Below are positions 42,991-55,589 of a stretch of DNA of 64,000 nucleotides, in pieces; the first letter of the stretch is position 1; the number at the start of each line of letters is the position of its first letter. The position numbers and the translations under genes are program-made. The notes under the pieces were generated by a model. That model was not told the DNA's origin, did no database searches, and worked only from the letters and a program-made list of their open reading frames with translations. The stretch spans positions 17,237,085 to 17,301,084 of the forward strand of contig NW_024609839.1 of the NCBI RefSeq assembly GCF_016920785.2. The letters are read 5' to 3'. This DNA comes from Ixodes scapularis. Taxonomy: Eukaryota > Arthropoda > Arachnida > Ixodida > Ixodidae.

Positions 42991-45900
42991 AAGATTAGTT
43001 CTGAGTTTTTTGGTTTTGGAACTTGTGATTAAAATAGGTGTCATAAATGCCTGCTACAGAGGGACTATTAGTCCCTCTGTAGGTTAATTAAACATGGGTT
43101 ATTCAACATGGTTAATATTCACCAACTCGCCTGCGCCCTTACAATTTTTTCTAAATTCAACTTTTGTCAGATAAGGAAATCGGGATTAGTAAATGTAAAG
43201 GCTTTGAGCACTTTTATTCACTTCATGGACTTTCGATTTAAGATACTCTCCCCGAGCCATAATATGAACAATATGGGCAACGTTAGGCAACTTTTGGAGT
43301 GCCTGGTTGATGTCAGGCTAAGTTAAAATCGGTTACTCGTTTTGTCAACATAAATAAAGTTTCGGTCCAGCAAAGCAGTATTTTTTTTTTCTTTACTTTT
43401 CCTACACAATAATTCAGCGCAGGCAGAACATGGAGTCAGCACATTTCCCCTAGTCTGCGAATCTATTTCCTCTTTTACGACAAGGAGAAACATCTCTTCA
43501 GCACGTAGAAAATACCTAAAGCTGCAACCAGACAAGCGGTATTGAACGCGTTTAAAGAGTTCAAAATTAAGTTACGCTTTGAAGATTAGCGCGTTCGAGC
43601 TCTTCGGTGGGCTCTTTGATGTTAATTGCAACATTCCAATAGCCTAAGTTCTCAGCTTCATTCAATTTTGGTGCTAGCACTCATGAAAAGATATAGATGT
43701 GCTCCGTACCCAAACTGACAAAATTGAGTTCTCTTTAAAGTGTCTTTACAAGCGCGCTCTTTCTCTCTCTCTTTCTTTCGGTGAATTTTTTGCCTTCTTC
43801 TCCTTCTACCATAGTATTGCGTCAAAAGTGAAAGTCACTCGGCCGACGTTTCGTGGGCTCTAAAACTACACGTGCCTGTTAGAGATTTCTTCGATACTTA
43901 CAGAAGGAAATAGTTATTAGAAAAGACGAAATAAAATATTTAGGCGGTGCGTTACGGCAAACAGTAATAAAATTATCCCACTTTTTGCCGCACTCGGAGC
44001 GGCAGCGTCATCATCCCAATAATTACGATATAAAGTCAGAAGTAATATCCTTTGTTTTTCTACTCACCACACAAACTAGGTAACTGCCGTAGAAACGTAA
44101 AATATGTTGGAACAGAGAGGGGAAGAGAATGAGAAAGAAAATAAATTGCAGTCAAAACGAGTTTGGCATCTTTTAAATATAATCTTAAAGCCGGTAGACA
44201 GGTGTGTATTCTGAATGCAATCAACGTACAAAGTGCACTGCTTGTGACATTAAGATGCTGTAAATGACTGAAACTCATACAAACAAATACAAACTAAACC
44301 GACACTGACCACAGTGGGTAAACGTGATTCATGTGAAATATCTAGGGCTGATTACATTCATAAGAAGATAAATATCTACTTTATTTTTATTCAAATATAC
44401 CGTTCACCTGTTGTTCACAGCACTATCACTGTTTGAGATGCAGTAAATGGAGAGAGGTTCACGTACTGCGATACAGTATACGGTTGGGCAATGGAGAGAC
44501 AAATGATTTTTTTAATGTAATACCATTCATGTGTTAATTAAACTGAGATTGTGTGCTCCCTTCCGCAACCACGCGATTAAAATCATCGGTAAACAAAGCA
44601 GATAACTGAGATTAAATAAAATTAGAATATCTTCCAACAAGAATCAAACACAGGTCCCCCAAATGTTCAGATAAAAACATAAACGAGCGTTTCACATTTG
44701 AGCCTGTTCCCGTTTCGACCTTGTCCCTTGGACATTCACGAAAGGGCGATTCTCAGAAAGTGATTCTCGGCTGGGCCCGCCGCACTCAGTCTCTTCTCGT
44801 TACTTGCTTAACGTTTCGTTCTTCAAAAAAAAAAAAAAATCAAGGAGAGGAAATTCGAGATGTCGGTGTTACGGATCCTTCACCGCATATCCCCGAAGAA
44901 CCTTCTTCAAGTCCGCCCCCACCCAACCCCCAACTCCCCTGCACGCCCTCGCTCACATACACATGTGCTTTGGTCCTGCTGTTTGGTTAATGGTTCCTGA
45001 AATGCGTTCGTTCTGACATTGAAACATGCAGCGAAGGTCAGGACCCGCTCGATTGGCTTTTCGGGTGTGGTCGGCCCTGGACAATAGAACACCTAACAGC
45101 TTTTTGTGTCAAAGTGCTGTTTCACAGGTCCTCCTTTCCTCGAGACTCCGGGAGGATGCGCTTGGAGTGGATGTCCTGCCATCCAAACTATATTGTTTTC
45201 TTAAAGTGGACTGCATCCCACGTTGCGAGCTGTCAGAGCCATTGCAGAGCTGAGTAGTGCACTGTAACTATGCAGAGCTGAGAACCACATGCCAGTCGGT
45301 CTTAGTGCGAAAGGGACCCTATGCGAATGTGCCCCAATGCAAAAAAAACTCGTTAATGGTGAAATGCAGCGCGAAACAGAAGGGCACAGAGGCGAGAAAC
45401 ACATAGAGGACAAGGCGCTGACTGTCAACTTTCTTATTTTGAAAACAAAGTGGGAATGGGGCCTTCTTTTTCTTTCACTGCGGTGTCGCTTTTTTTTTCT
45501 TTACTGTGGGGTCGCTTGGCGCATTTTTTTCTTTTTTTTTTCTTTGGAGGAGAAGTTATCCAAGGTCCAAAAAGGCCATCTGACAGTCCCTGAGGTTCAC
45601 TGATGGTTGATTCACGCGCGTTATTTTCTTTTTTTCAAGAAGGTAAGCCTCAATAATCTCCCTAGAAAACTGAGTTTGGTGTTTTTACGGGATATTTGTG
45701 TCACTAAACCGCAGGTATGTGCTTCTCTCCTCTTTGTGGTGCGCGCTGTTTTTCATCATAAACGTTTACAGCTAGCCAAACTCTCCATTCTTTTAAGCGA
45801 AAAACCCAGTTTCATGGTTTTAAAAAAGTTAAAACAAGAAGGTCCCAATGAAAATGGGGCTAAATGAGAATGGGTAAAATTCGAATGCATAGTTTTGGGA

Positions 45901-48900
45901 TGCTTCCTAAACAGCCAAATTCACCCACTGTGTCAAGCGAACACTTTGCATCAAAGAGCTTACTTTGCTATCCCAAGGTTAACACGCGTGCGAGTATATC
46001 ATACAAACGTATCACGTATTTGTACGTCGCGGAAAACATACTTAAAAAAGGAAGCCGTGAGAAGTGCAGAAGTCTAGAAGCAACCGCGTAATTGCATTAT
46101 ACGGCCAAACATCAATCTCTTTAATGTCACGGGAAAGTTAATGATGATACACCCGGAAAAGTGGAACTATGGGAAAGAAGTGAAAGGAAGCTGAAACACT
46201 TCTGGAAATAGCGAGTTAGAGGTGAATTCTGGAGTAATTTTATCCCGTGAATCTAAATATCACGTTCGTTTTTCCCGCATATGTAACGAGACGCGAGAAA
46301 CCACAAAAAAACCTCTGACCAGTCGTGACGTCATACTAGCATCTAAGCGCGTGTCGGTCGTGGGAACAGCGCGAGCAATTGCAAGCTTGATAGGTATATT
46401 TCCCGCACTGACGTCAGTCCTGACACCTCTTTCTGACCTCTTTGGAAAGTAGCTAGAGCGCGTGAGCATAGCTTTGACAGGCGCTGAAGATACCCGATAG
46501 CAGAGGTTCCCAAAATTCCTAGTATGATATCACGCAGCGGGTAGGAGGGGCTTCCGCGGCACTTTAAAAAAATTAATTTCTGCAACCTCCGTGCACCAAA
46601 TTGAAGAAAATAATGTCGATATTTGTGATCCTAGACGTCCAATGAAGGCGATTTATTTGTTCTTGCTCAAACACATAACCGCTTCAATTTCCCTTTAAAA
46701 GGAAACCACAAACCCCAAGGATGCAGCGGAGAATCATTTACTGTGTAAGCGGATTTTATTCAAGCGATCAAGGTAAGTCAAACGTGAATTTTAATAAAGC
46801 CGTGGCCTCAAACCAAAGTTACTAGAAAAACTCAGCTGGAAAACTGCCATAGAGCCTGTTTTGAAAAAAGTGGCTTCGATCTGTATTCGAGAACCAAACT
46901 GATGACGACCGCAACGCCGACATTTCTTCCGCAGTGGCCACTCCGAGAATCGCAGGTCTGCACGTATCGTTTCAGGTCGAGCCGCACAAAGGCCGGTGGC
47001 GCCATCTCGGGGTGCCATTTGCAGTGGAAATATAAATAAACTTTTATGATTCTACTAGCTGGTAAAGGATGGCGCTGTTATCGCATTTAGTTTGGTTTCG
47101 GTAAATGCGAGCGCTGAGGGTTTTAGTAAAGTTGCCTCAAACTTACCACCGCTAGAATGGATTTGAATATGGCGCTTTTTCAACACGTCAGGTGACGTCT
47201 GCGGGAAACAGCACCGGCATGGAGAGCTAGTCCCGTGGCATGATCTGGTGGAGGTTACGTATGCCCCTCAAAGCTGCCCATAGGAAAAGCGCAGAGTAGC
47301 GTCGTGTTTATTAATAGCAAGCAACTTTTTTACGCAATTGCGTTTTTATTTATATTTGTCGAGAGCCAGACAGGGGGTATGCTCGATTTAAAAAATAAAA
47401 CGTAAAAAGACACAGTTTTAAAGTCGCCTTTTTATCTTGCTTAGAGAAAGGACTACGCTACTTTATGTATACCAGAAATTGTAAACAAATACCTTACCAA
47501 GAAATGCATCGCGTAGAATCTACCAGCTAAAACATAAATGAAGACTTATTCACAAAATGAAAAAGGGAGGAAAGTAAACCTTGTGACGCGATCGACAGTT
47601 GGAAACGGCTCAGGCAACCAAGGTCGACGAACCCATCACACGCGTAATTTACTCCTTTTCCCTCTTGCCCACGCAGGAGACCCACTTGCAGAATCAGTAA
47701 GCCTCCAGTTTGAATATTTTGTAACATCAATCGCCATCCGTTTCAGGAAAAAACAAAAACAAAAAAAAAACGTTTCCCAAAATTGTTTTTGGTACGTGTG
47801 CTACATATACCAGTCACAAAGAAAATTTAAAGGACACATCTCAGTTCTATTTAAAGAGAAAAACAGCTCGAAAATCGCCGTTTTTATAACTTCCTTTCTC
47901 CCCGAAGAGGGAAATAAAGGAGATATATAATAATAAAAAACAGACACAAAATAACAGCGGTGTGTCAAAAAGCAGGGGCCAAAAACGGCTTCTTAAGCAG
48001 GTCGTTGATTAATACAATCATTATTCGAGGAACAGTAAAAGCACGAGACGCGAGAGAGCAGCCAGCAGGGCGCACGGCTTCTACGTAATTAGACTCCGAA
48101 AAGCCATTACCGCTACTCCACGAGTGCACCGAAAAAAAACGTGCTACAAAAAAAAAAAGAAGAAAAAAGGTAACCAGTGTTACATAAAAAAAAAGGGGGC
48201 GGGGGGCGCCGAGAATGAAACGTTACAACCTACTAAAGAGTAATGCCCTCGGTGGCGAGTGCTGCCTACATCCATGGCGGTCTTCATTTGATCAAAAATA
48301 CTCGCCCGTTAGAAGCGTTCACGCGGTATCCGTGGGTGTGTGGAATATACTAGTTTGTTCCTTTGTATCCGACCGTGAAAGCTCCCGGCGGTCCCAGAGC
48401 TTCCAAAGTTGCCCGACTGCTTCAAGGAGACATTGCTATCGCCGCCATTTTTGGTAAACTTTTCGTCATTTTTGTTACTTTATTGCGTTCTCTTTTTCGG
48501 CCGGTCGTTTCGTATTTCGGGTTTTAGTTCTCGAGGAGGAGGAGGGCCCCGGGCGAGGTACTTAATTTTCCGGGGAAACAATATCTCTCGCTCTTCGACG
48601 CTATTCTTTTCTCCTTATTTTTTTCGTCGTTTAGGTTTTTGGCAGTCATATTCTCCAGAGATATTTACCACTGCGCTCCCGCGAGATTTCGCCAGAAATG
48701 TAGGTTTTTATTCTGACCGAGCGCTTGCGCGGCTTTGGGGTTAGATTTTGTCGCCTAAACCCTTAAGGCTTTTTTTCTTTTTTGTTTAGAAGAGAAGTTA
48801 CGAAAACATACACTCGGAATTCGGTTCCACAATGGGTATTTGATATAATTTTATATTTCGTGCTTGTGACAGTGAGGGCAAAAGCAAAACGTTATCGAAC

Positions 48901-48990
48901 TACAGAAATGAAACGAAATTGAACTCTCTCGCCTTGAGACCTTAAATGCAAATTAACCAGGTATCGCTAAAAACTTTGGACTTTTCTTTT
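42991..48990. other. No gene recognised apart from one PLE end
   Basis: A near-perfect short palindrome ACAGAGGGACTA/TTAGTCCCTCTGT lies at 43,058-43,084. There is a TC-rich tract at 43,755-43,785, T-rich runs at 45,490-45,545 and A-rich runs at 48,126-48,195. GTTCTCGAGGAGGAGGAGGG at 48,528 recalls the inner left flank of the 20,890 and 30,775 MITEs. Short frames at 45,289-45,867 are low-complexity and not called. Confidence 0.45.
45340..45440 (-). mobile_element. 3' terminal fragment of a Penelope-like element
   Basis: The minus strand reads AGTTGACAGTCAGCGCCTTG followed by TCC.CTATGTGTTTCTCG and TTTCGCGCTG. This parallels CAGTTGATAGTCAGCGCTTTG...GTGTTCTCTTCG...GCGCTG at 34,063-34,128 in PLE copy A1. 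No coding sequence is attached. Confidence 0.55.
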
Positions 48991-48997
48991 ATGTACT

Positions 48998-49047
48998 ATT
49001 ATGTACTCATCGGGTTTATTAGAATATAAATCCGATGAGTACATAAT
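48998..49047. repeat. Near-perfect hairpin, 23-bp arms
   Basis: ATTATGTACTCATCGGGTTT (48,998 onward) is answered by the inverse ending CCGATGAGTACATAAT at 49,047, with a 3-4 base loop region. The first 16 bases of the stem are perfectly paired. It could be a short foldback or a relic palindrome. No miRNA-type larger fold was assessed. Confidence 0.7.
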
Positions 49048-50539
49048 GTGTCGTGAGAGCATTGAGTGTGCTTTATGTATTGTTATCATTGGTCGCGGGG
49101 ACCTCTTGCTGGTTTGGAATTCCATGCACGCACAACTTACACAGATGCATGCTTCAGGTATTTATCGTACAAATGATGAAAAGTGTTAATTTATTTCACC
49201 GTACATCCAGCTGCGCATGCCGACGGTCCCTTTCAGGTTTACGTGAGTCATGCTTACTTGAGCCGCATGCGCACACGTTTCCCCTCCATGGGGCGCTGAA
49301 CAAGAGTTTTGTGCAGCGGACCAAAAAAATCCGGGATTTGCCTTCTACTGGGCAGTTAAGTAAATATTTCTTGTTACGACCAATCGTGCGTAATTATAAA
49401 TATTATTTAATATTGCTAACTATTTTCTTTATTGGTGTCGTGCGCATACTAGAGGGGGCGCTGCTCTAGCTATCATTATCATCATCTGTGATGGGGCACT
49501 AGGAAACACCGTGGCGCAGATCGCAGATCTCTCGGTTCATTACCTCCCTTCATGGGTTGTTTAGGTAGCACGGCAAAACATTTTCGACACTTTGTGTTTA
49601 TTCGGTGTAATTTGCGGTACTCGATTTATCAAAGCTTGAACAAGGGGCACCTGTAGTTGTGGTCGGCAAACACTTTTAGTGCTCAGATGTCGAAGCTCCG
49701 GGGTGGTGGTGTGCTCTTCTCTACCAAAGTGCAAGACCTACTGCGGTGAAGAGGGTGACAATTTGATTATAGTCCAAACAAGAGAAAGCCGAGGAAGCAA
49801 TGTATTATCAAGTTTAAAATGACAAGCAAAACTTAAAACTCCTCGCGTTTGTAGTAAACATTTCTATCAAAGCAACTTCGTTTATAGTCTTCGTTCTGCG
49901 AGTGATGGTCTCTTATTAGTTTAAAGTTAATTGGTTTATTAAGTATGCGACATTGTACAGAAATTGTTCCCAAAGCCACTCGCTGGATGAGGCGGTGCCT
50001 CTCTCCCTAAGATTTCATCAAAAGCGTTGCTTATTATAGCGGTCGAAAAGAAACACGCGAAATTCCCTCTGGGATAAAGGCTTGTTTGAATTTGTATGTC
50101 GGTGACGCTTTAGCGTCCCAAGGATGCGATGTATGCCTGTTATGAATTGCGACAGTTTGTGTATTTCATTTAGCGGATACAGAGGATTGCGCCAAACTTG
50201 GTGGGCTTCTCATGAAGAATCGTATTATCTTTAAAAAAAACATTGAATGAAACAGTTTCAGCAATTATTTTTAATTTGTCGGGAGATGCTTGACAATTTT
50301 TAAAGTTATGGAAATGTCAACATTTTATTTGAGCAGAACTCGTAATGCGGCAAAGTCCTGCGCCACGAATTAGTAGCGTTAAAAGGAAAGCGTCACTAAA
50401 AGAAAAAATCATTTAAAATTTGTTTGCACCGTGCCATATAAACCCTAATCCGAAACCGTTCTATTCATATTTGGACGAAAGAGTCGATATCGGTAAGCTT
50501 GATGTAGCAACAAAAAAAGAAAGTGTGCCGCGTCGCAGA

Positions 50540-50699
50540 ACATACCAGCGTGCTTGTGCGCAGCTGTGAAGTCAAACGTCCTAGACTCTAATAATTGCAG
50601 AATATAATTATATGTTTCTATAAAAGCTTCCACGGGTTCACCAGAACAAGGTCCAGAGACGACGTCAATAGCCATGACGTACACTGCGCAAGCAGTCAT
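50540..50699 (-). CDS. Candidate exon, minus strand (speculative)
   Basis: An ATG-led frame encodes VYVMAIDVVSGPCSGEPVEA and ETYNYILQLLESRTFDFTAA, balanced composition with good third-position variation. It reaches CTG/GTATGT at about 50,550, a plausible splice donor, and is preceded by TGCTTGCGCAG, a possible acceptor, at about 50,682. I recognise no family. A second such stretch lies upstream on the same strand at 51,056-51,298, but no link can be shown. Confidence 0.15.
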
Positions 50700-51055
50700 T
50701 TGAATCTCCAGGATTTTTTTGGTTAATACATTGATTGTAGTATCAAAGCAGTTTCAAGTCATTGTAATTCGCTAGAAAATCCCTCACAAAGGCGTCATAC
50801 ACTTTTTATTTTGCGAAATAAACCGTAAATAGTTGACGCAGATGGAAAGCAACCTATGCACTGCATACAGCCACCTAACGCGTCGTCTGCTGGATCCTTA
50901 CCCGCTCCGTTGCAAAAGAAACATCTCCAAAACATCTCGTCGCCAATATGCTATGGATGCTTATGCACTGCCTGTTATAGGTTACATGGCCTACATATCA
51001 TCATTTACATCTTGTAACAATTTTCATCGTGTTCGAGCATAGGGCTTCTCCGCTT

Positions 51056-51298
51056 TTAAAATGGTTCAGTGTTAAAACGCACATCCCTTGAGAAAGAAAG
51101 CTCGATGCGTCTCACGCGTTTCTCAGAGCCTGAGACACGAAGAGACATGGAGCTGCTCAACGTCTCATGGCATGTAAAGCATTGACATTCCTCTACACGT
51201 CCACCGGTGCATGGAATCAAATGTTCAAAATAAACTTCGAGGTTGCGTGATTTCTGTTCCGTGCATTTAAAAACTATTTGAAGAGCTCCCTCAGACAT
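51056..51298 (-). CDS. Candidate cysteine-containing small frame, minus strand (speculative)
   Basis: The 80-codon ATG-led frame encodes LQIVFKCTEQKSRNLEVYFE and IPCTGGRVEECQCFTCHETL, with five cysteines in a compact arrangement and no low-complexity sequence. The frame is open about 16 codons upstream of the ATG. The spacing is not one I can assign to a known family. It may be an exon of a secreted protein or chance. Confidence 0.18.
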   Translation of the reverse strand: MSEGALQIVFKCTEQKSRNLEVYFEHLIPCTGGRVEECQCFTCHETLSSSMSLRVSGSEKRVRRIELSFSRDVRFNTEPF

Positions 51299-51693
51299 GC
51301 GGTACAGGCCCGCTGGTAGCTTTAGATTACCATTTCTACTTTGTGTTGAGGTTGTCGTAATAAATTATGCAGTTCGCTTTGAACGGTAACACGCAGAAAT
51401 GGGATAACAAGATATGGAAATGCCGCGATAAATACTTTGATTTACTAACGCCTCTCATTCATTTAATATAAATCGGAAAATATATATGTGCATGCTGACA
51501 CTGCAATGAACCATTAACATGAGTGTACGATTAAATTTGGACTTGTAAAAACATGGAAGCGAACACTTACCTCGATCATAAGTCACAAATAAAACCAGAC
51601 TTTTTGCTTTGCATCAATAAGAAGCTTGACCATTCTTTAACTCAAAGTGAAAAAAAAAGTTTGGGGGTTATTAGGACATTTGGCTTTAACTAA

Positions 51694-51698
<5 letters not shown>

Positions 51699-51746
<48 letters not shown>
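51699..51746. repeat. (TA)n microsatellite
   Basis: Uninterrupted AT/TA dinucleotides. Confidence 0.95.
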
Positions 51747-51752
<6 letters not shown>

Positions 51753-52145
51753 TGGGTGTTCATTTTTAATTCGAACAGATTTATTTTAAAAGATCCGTAA
51801 AAGATGCACCGATACGGTTTGTGCAGGTGAGTTTACGGCCAGGGGGACATATTATAGGGGGCTAATCGTAACGATCAATTGGCTAATTAATTAACATTCG
51901 TTAATCAACTTTTTAATTAATGAAAATAGACATATGGCTCCAATTAGAAACTTGCACAGCGTCACCGGAAACCACTAAATCACTCATTTCTAGAAAAACT
52001 TTGAGCGCGTGCGAAGCGTAGTAGTGCACTAAAGTTACCACTCGTGGAGCAGGTACAAGGCTGGGGCTAGATAAGAGACGGAAAAATCGCGCGGGCGCCT
52101 TACCCGCAACCGTTACCTTTGTACCTATATATATATATATATATA

Positions 52146-52440
52146 TCTACAAAATAATCACCGTCTCCCTTTTCGTTCACTATAAATAGATATAGTGAAT
52201 GAAAAGGGGAGAAGGTGATTATTGAATTTATTACATTAAAGTAAGGGAAAGGGAAAGAGAGCTGGCGAAAAGTTGGTCCAGGAGCGGGGATTGAACCCGC
52301 AACCTTCGCCTGACCGGGGCGACGCCCTAACCGATTAGACCATTCCGGCCACCTGGTTTCGGCGGACTCAATATCTGACCAGCTCTCTGTGTACTATTAG
52401 TTTCGAATTCGCTTAACTGGGTGGACGAAAACCGTTGCTG
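52146..52440 (-). mobile_element. tRNA-derived SINE, copy 1
   Basis: The minus strand has a tRNA-like segment at 52,278-52,350 (GGCCGGAATGGTCTAATCGG onward) with a recognisable A box, a B box (GGGTTCAATCC) and a paired anticodon arm, preceded by about 80 bases shared with copy 2 (AGTACACAGAGAGCTGGTCA) and followed by a non-tRNA body (CTTTCCCTTTC, AATTCAATAATCACC). At the far end (52,150-52,220) the body forms an inverted repeat with itself. The acceptor stem has mismatches. Confidence 0.75.
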
Positions 52441-52599
52441 ATTTAAGGCTCGCGCTAGTTCCGAATTGCGGCAGTGACGTAGCACGTCAACTCAGCTTTG
52501 CAAATGTCGGAAAGGGCCCGTCTTCCAAGATGTCTAGGGAAACACTACACCCCGTAGGGACAGGCTGCACCGTATATATAATGGGAATGAGTGAAGATT

Positions 52600-52860
52600 A
52601 ACAAGTGCAGCCGTAGTAATATTGTGAACGAAGAGGGGAGAAGGTGATTATTGAATTTATTGCATTAAAGTTAGAGAAAGGGAAAGACAGCTGGCGAAAA
52701 ATTGGGCCAGGAGCGGGGATCAAACCCGCAACCTTCGCCTGTCCGGGGCGACGCCTTAACCGATTAGGCCATCCCGGCCGCCTGGTCTCGGCGGACTCAA
52801 TTTCTGACCAGCTCTCTGTGTACTGTTTTAGGTTCAAATTCGCTTAACTTGGTAGACGAT
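52600..52860 (-). mobile_element. tRNA-derived SINE, copy 2
   Basis: The same organisation as copy 1, in the same orientation about 430 bases away. The tRNA-like part at 52,706-52,779 folds well: acceptor GGCCGGG pairs with CCTGGCC (one G-U), the anticodon stem TCGCC/GGCGA and T stem GCGGG/CCCGC are perfect, but there is an extra T before the acceptor 3' strand and C instead of U at position 33. That argues for a SINE head rather than a working tRNA gene. RNA polymerase III would transcribe it from the internal A and B boxes. Confidence 0.75.
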
Positions 52861-52862
52861 AT

Positions 52863-52870
<8 letters not shown>

Positions 52871-52935
<65 letters not shown>
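52871..52935. repeat. (TA)n microsatellite
   Basis: A short AC run followed by a pure (TA)n tract, directly beside SINE copy 2. Confidence 0.95.
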
Positions 52936-52938
<3 letters not shown>

Positions 52939-53999
52939 GGTTCTCAGTTTGGTGCTTTGTAGTTAACTGCTGAAATGAAACACGCCATAATTTTTTTAAT
53001 GTTTTGCCCCTGGTTTGAAAGAGGTTTAGATTTGAAATCGGCTTACAAGCAACTGGATTACTTTTGTTTTGTTTTACACTTTTCTTCTGTTTAATCTTTT
53101 TTTGTTCAATCTTTATTAACATTACGTATGGACAAATTTACCATTTTGTCTCCTTTTTATAAGTTACAGCCTCGTCCTACACGCCAAGTTGATTTTTTCG
53201 ATTTATTTAATTTGGGTTTTATCTATCTATTCCGCTCTGTATGAGCTTGTTTTTTACTTGTTACCTAGCATATGGCACAATACGTCAGGAATGTAATCTG
53301 GCGATAAAGTTATAATGGTTTATTCACAACGATTAAAATACCAGTACTGAAATATTTAAAATATTTGGTACGACGGTTGTCTTTAACAGAACTAAGGGTA
53401 AATCAAACAGAAAAATAAACACCAAAACACAATTGTTTTATACATGGTGATTTTTAAAGAACCTAGCTAAACACACGAAAATCCGCTTGTGGCGTGTTTG
53501 AATAAGCCCCTGCTCGTTCATTACTATGCATTTAATGGATGTCAGCGAAGCAAATTCTTTTGAGGGGGTGGACAGTGTGTCAGGTTTTCGAAAAAAACTT
53601 TATATCGTATTAATAACCTGAACGTGATGAGCTGCTTCGTTTAAAGCCAGGTGATACTCTAACGGTTCCATCTTTCAGTGTAAAAATTATTCCAAATTTA
53701 ATCGTAATTAGCATCCACTAGACAAGAAAAAATGGTTGCACGCCCCGATGCAGAGGCACAGATTCCCTTCGCTCAACTCCTATATTAGGTGAGGCGGCGA
53801 AAATATGAAACAACTGGCGACTAAAAATGGCGTAAAACGGGGATGATGTTATTTTTTCCTCTGTTTTTTTTTGCGTATTAGCCGAACACGTACACTTTTT
53901 TTAGCACCGACATATCATGTATCAAAGTAATAGTCAAAAAGCGTCTAATTAGTTACCCGTATTGCTTTTTCTATTCTAGAAGGCTGTTGTGTGGCCCTG
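52936..53999. other. No gene recognised
   Basis: This AT-rich stretch has no protein-like frame. The 3' part may include the degraded 5' LTR of the next element, but I could not define one. Confidence 0.4.
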
Positions 54000-54105
54000 T
54001 TAGAAGACGTCGAAGCGTATACTTAGCTCAGGCCTTCTTTCTGTCCCGGGCTTCCGGCTGGTTCACGACAAAATATATCCACCGCTTCACATTATCTCTA
54101 CATAG

Positions 54106-54900
54106 ATGAGTAAACCCATTTATCGCAAAACATGGTGCCATAAGTTTTGCGAATCATCAGCTATCGTTCACCATCGTAACTTGGGAGACGAGTTGACAAG
54201 TGGCCATCAAGTATTTATGGCTGCAATGCTGCGCTTTTACGGGACTAGGCCTAAGCGCTCACTCCTTGTCCTCATGACGACACCTAAGCAAGCTACTTCG
54301 TCGATGCGAGCCCTCTCTTCTTTGCAATACCATCTCAACGCTCCGAACCGTTCACTTTTGAAGCAGAAAAATGGACAACCTGGGAGCGACGCTGGGAGCT
54401 TTTTTGTTCAGCTTTACGATAGTAGCTCAAACTTCAGGTTGATCAGTATAATTATATAATTTACCTGATGGGATGAAAGGCGGAATACATCATTGCGACG
54501 CTCAGTATTCCCACATCTCCAGCTGAGAGCTACTCAATTTTCATCGAAAAGTTTAAGGCACACTTTATAATTAAAAAAAACAAACACTGTCTATGAGCGA
54601 GCTATGTTCAACAGGTGCGTCCAAGACGACAGCGAAACTGTCGCCGACTTTATTACTGCTCTTTACACGCTAAGCAGGACGTGTCAGTACGGTCAACTCA
54701 ACGATGAGCTTCTTCGCGACTGGGTTGTTGCTGGCATTCACGATAAACGGCTCTCCATGAAACTTCAACTAGAGAGTTAAATGACACTCGAGAAAGCAGT
54801 CCTCCAGACGAAACAGACGGAAATTATCGCAGAGCAACAAGATGCCCTCCGAGAGGATGCCAAAAAACCTGATTAAGTTCAAGTCGAAACCTCGAATGTC
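54106..54900 (+). pseudogene. Gypsy gag
   Basis: After the 117-codon frame 54,106-54,459, a shifted reading at 54,600-54,870 gives MFNRCVQDDSETVADFITAL, YTLSRTCQYGQLNDELLRDW and LTLEKAVLQTKQTEIIAEQQ, the capsid C-terminal signature of this gypsy group (FxxRxQxxGETVxxFxTALxxLAxxCxYG). The capsid would form the particle that houses reverse transcription. It is broken by a TAA after LQLES. Confidence 0.75.
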
Positions 54901-55589
54901 TTTAAAAATCAAACAACGTCAAAAAGGAAGCAGCTGGTGACTGCAAAAGACATCCGGGCATGCTGTTGGTGTGTGAAACGCCCATTCACGGAAGGACTGC
55001 CCATAATTAACAAGCAATTACCACGAACGCGAAAGTTCACGTCACTTTACAACCGTCTGCAAATCGAAGTCGAGCGTCTTGCGCCATATGTGAGGCCCTA
55101 CGGCAGCCCCTCAGCAGCTCGTCGAAGACGTCTACTTCACAGGAAATGAGACATCATCGAACAAATGCGCACTTTCGAAAGTCTCGCTCCGCGTTGGAAG
55201 CGAAGAGATGAACTTTCGCTAACACACATGTGCTGACGTCTCTGTCATACCAGAGCACCTGCGCACCAAACTACAAGATCAGACTGGGCTCCAACAGCCC
55301 TGAAGGTCTTTCTTGGCCCAACTAAAGAGTGCCTTTATGTTCTCGGCGTGCCTCACGTTCCAGCAACTTTCAACGACGACCCTGTAACGGGAGCGTTCTT
55401 CTCACGAACACAAAAAAAAAACATGTCAACGTGCCACTTCTTGCATTATACCTCATAAAATATTTAAGCATCTTTCAAGGAGTAAACAAAGATTCTAGTC
55501 CACAAGCCCCTGGTTAAATCAAGGGATATTCCTTGCTCTTTAAATATCTCAGTGAAGTTGCATACATTTGTAAAATAGAGTTAAAATAG

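Noticed and set aside
52706..52779. A functional tRNA gene
   Set aside because: It is near-cloverleaf but has an extra base before the acceptor 3' strand and lacks U33; a second copy with the same flanks shows it is a SINE head.
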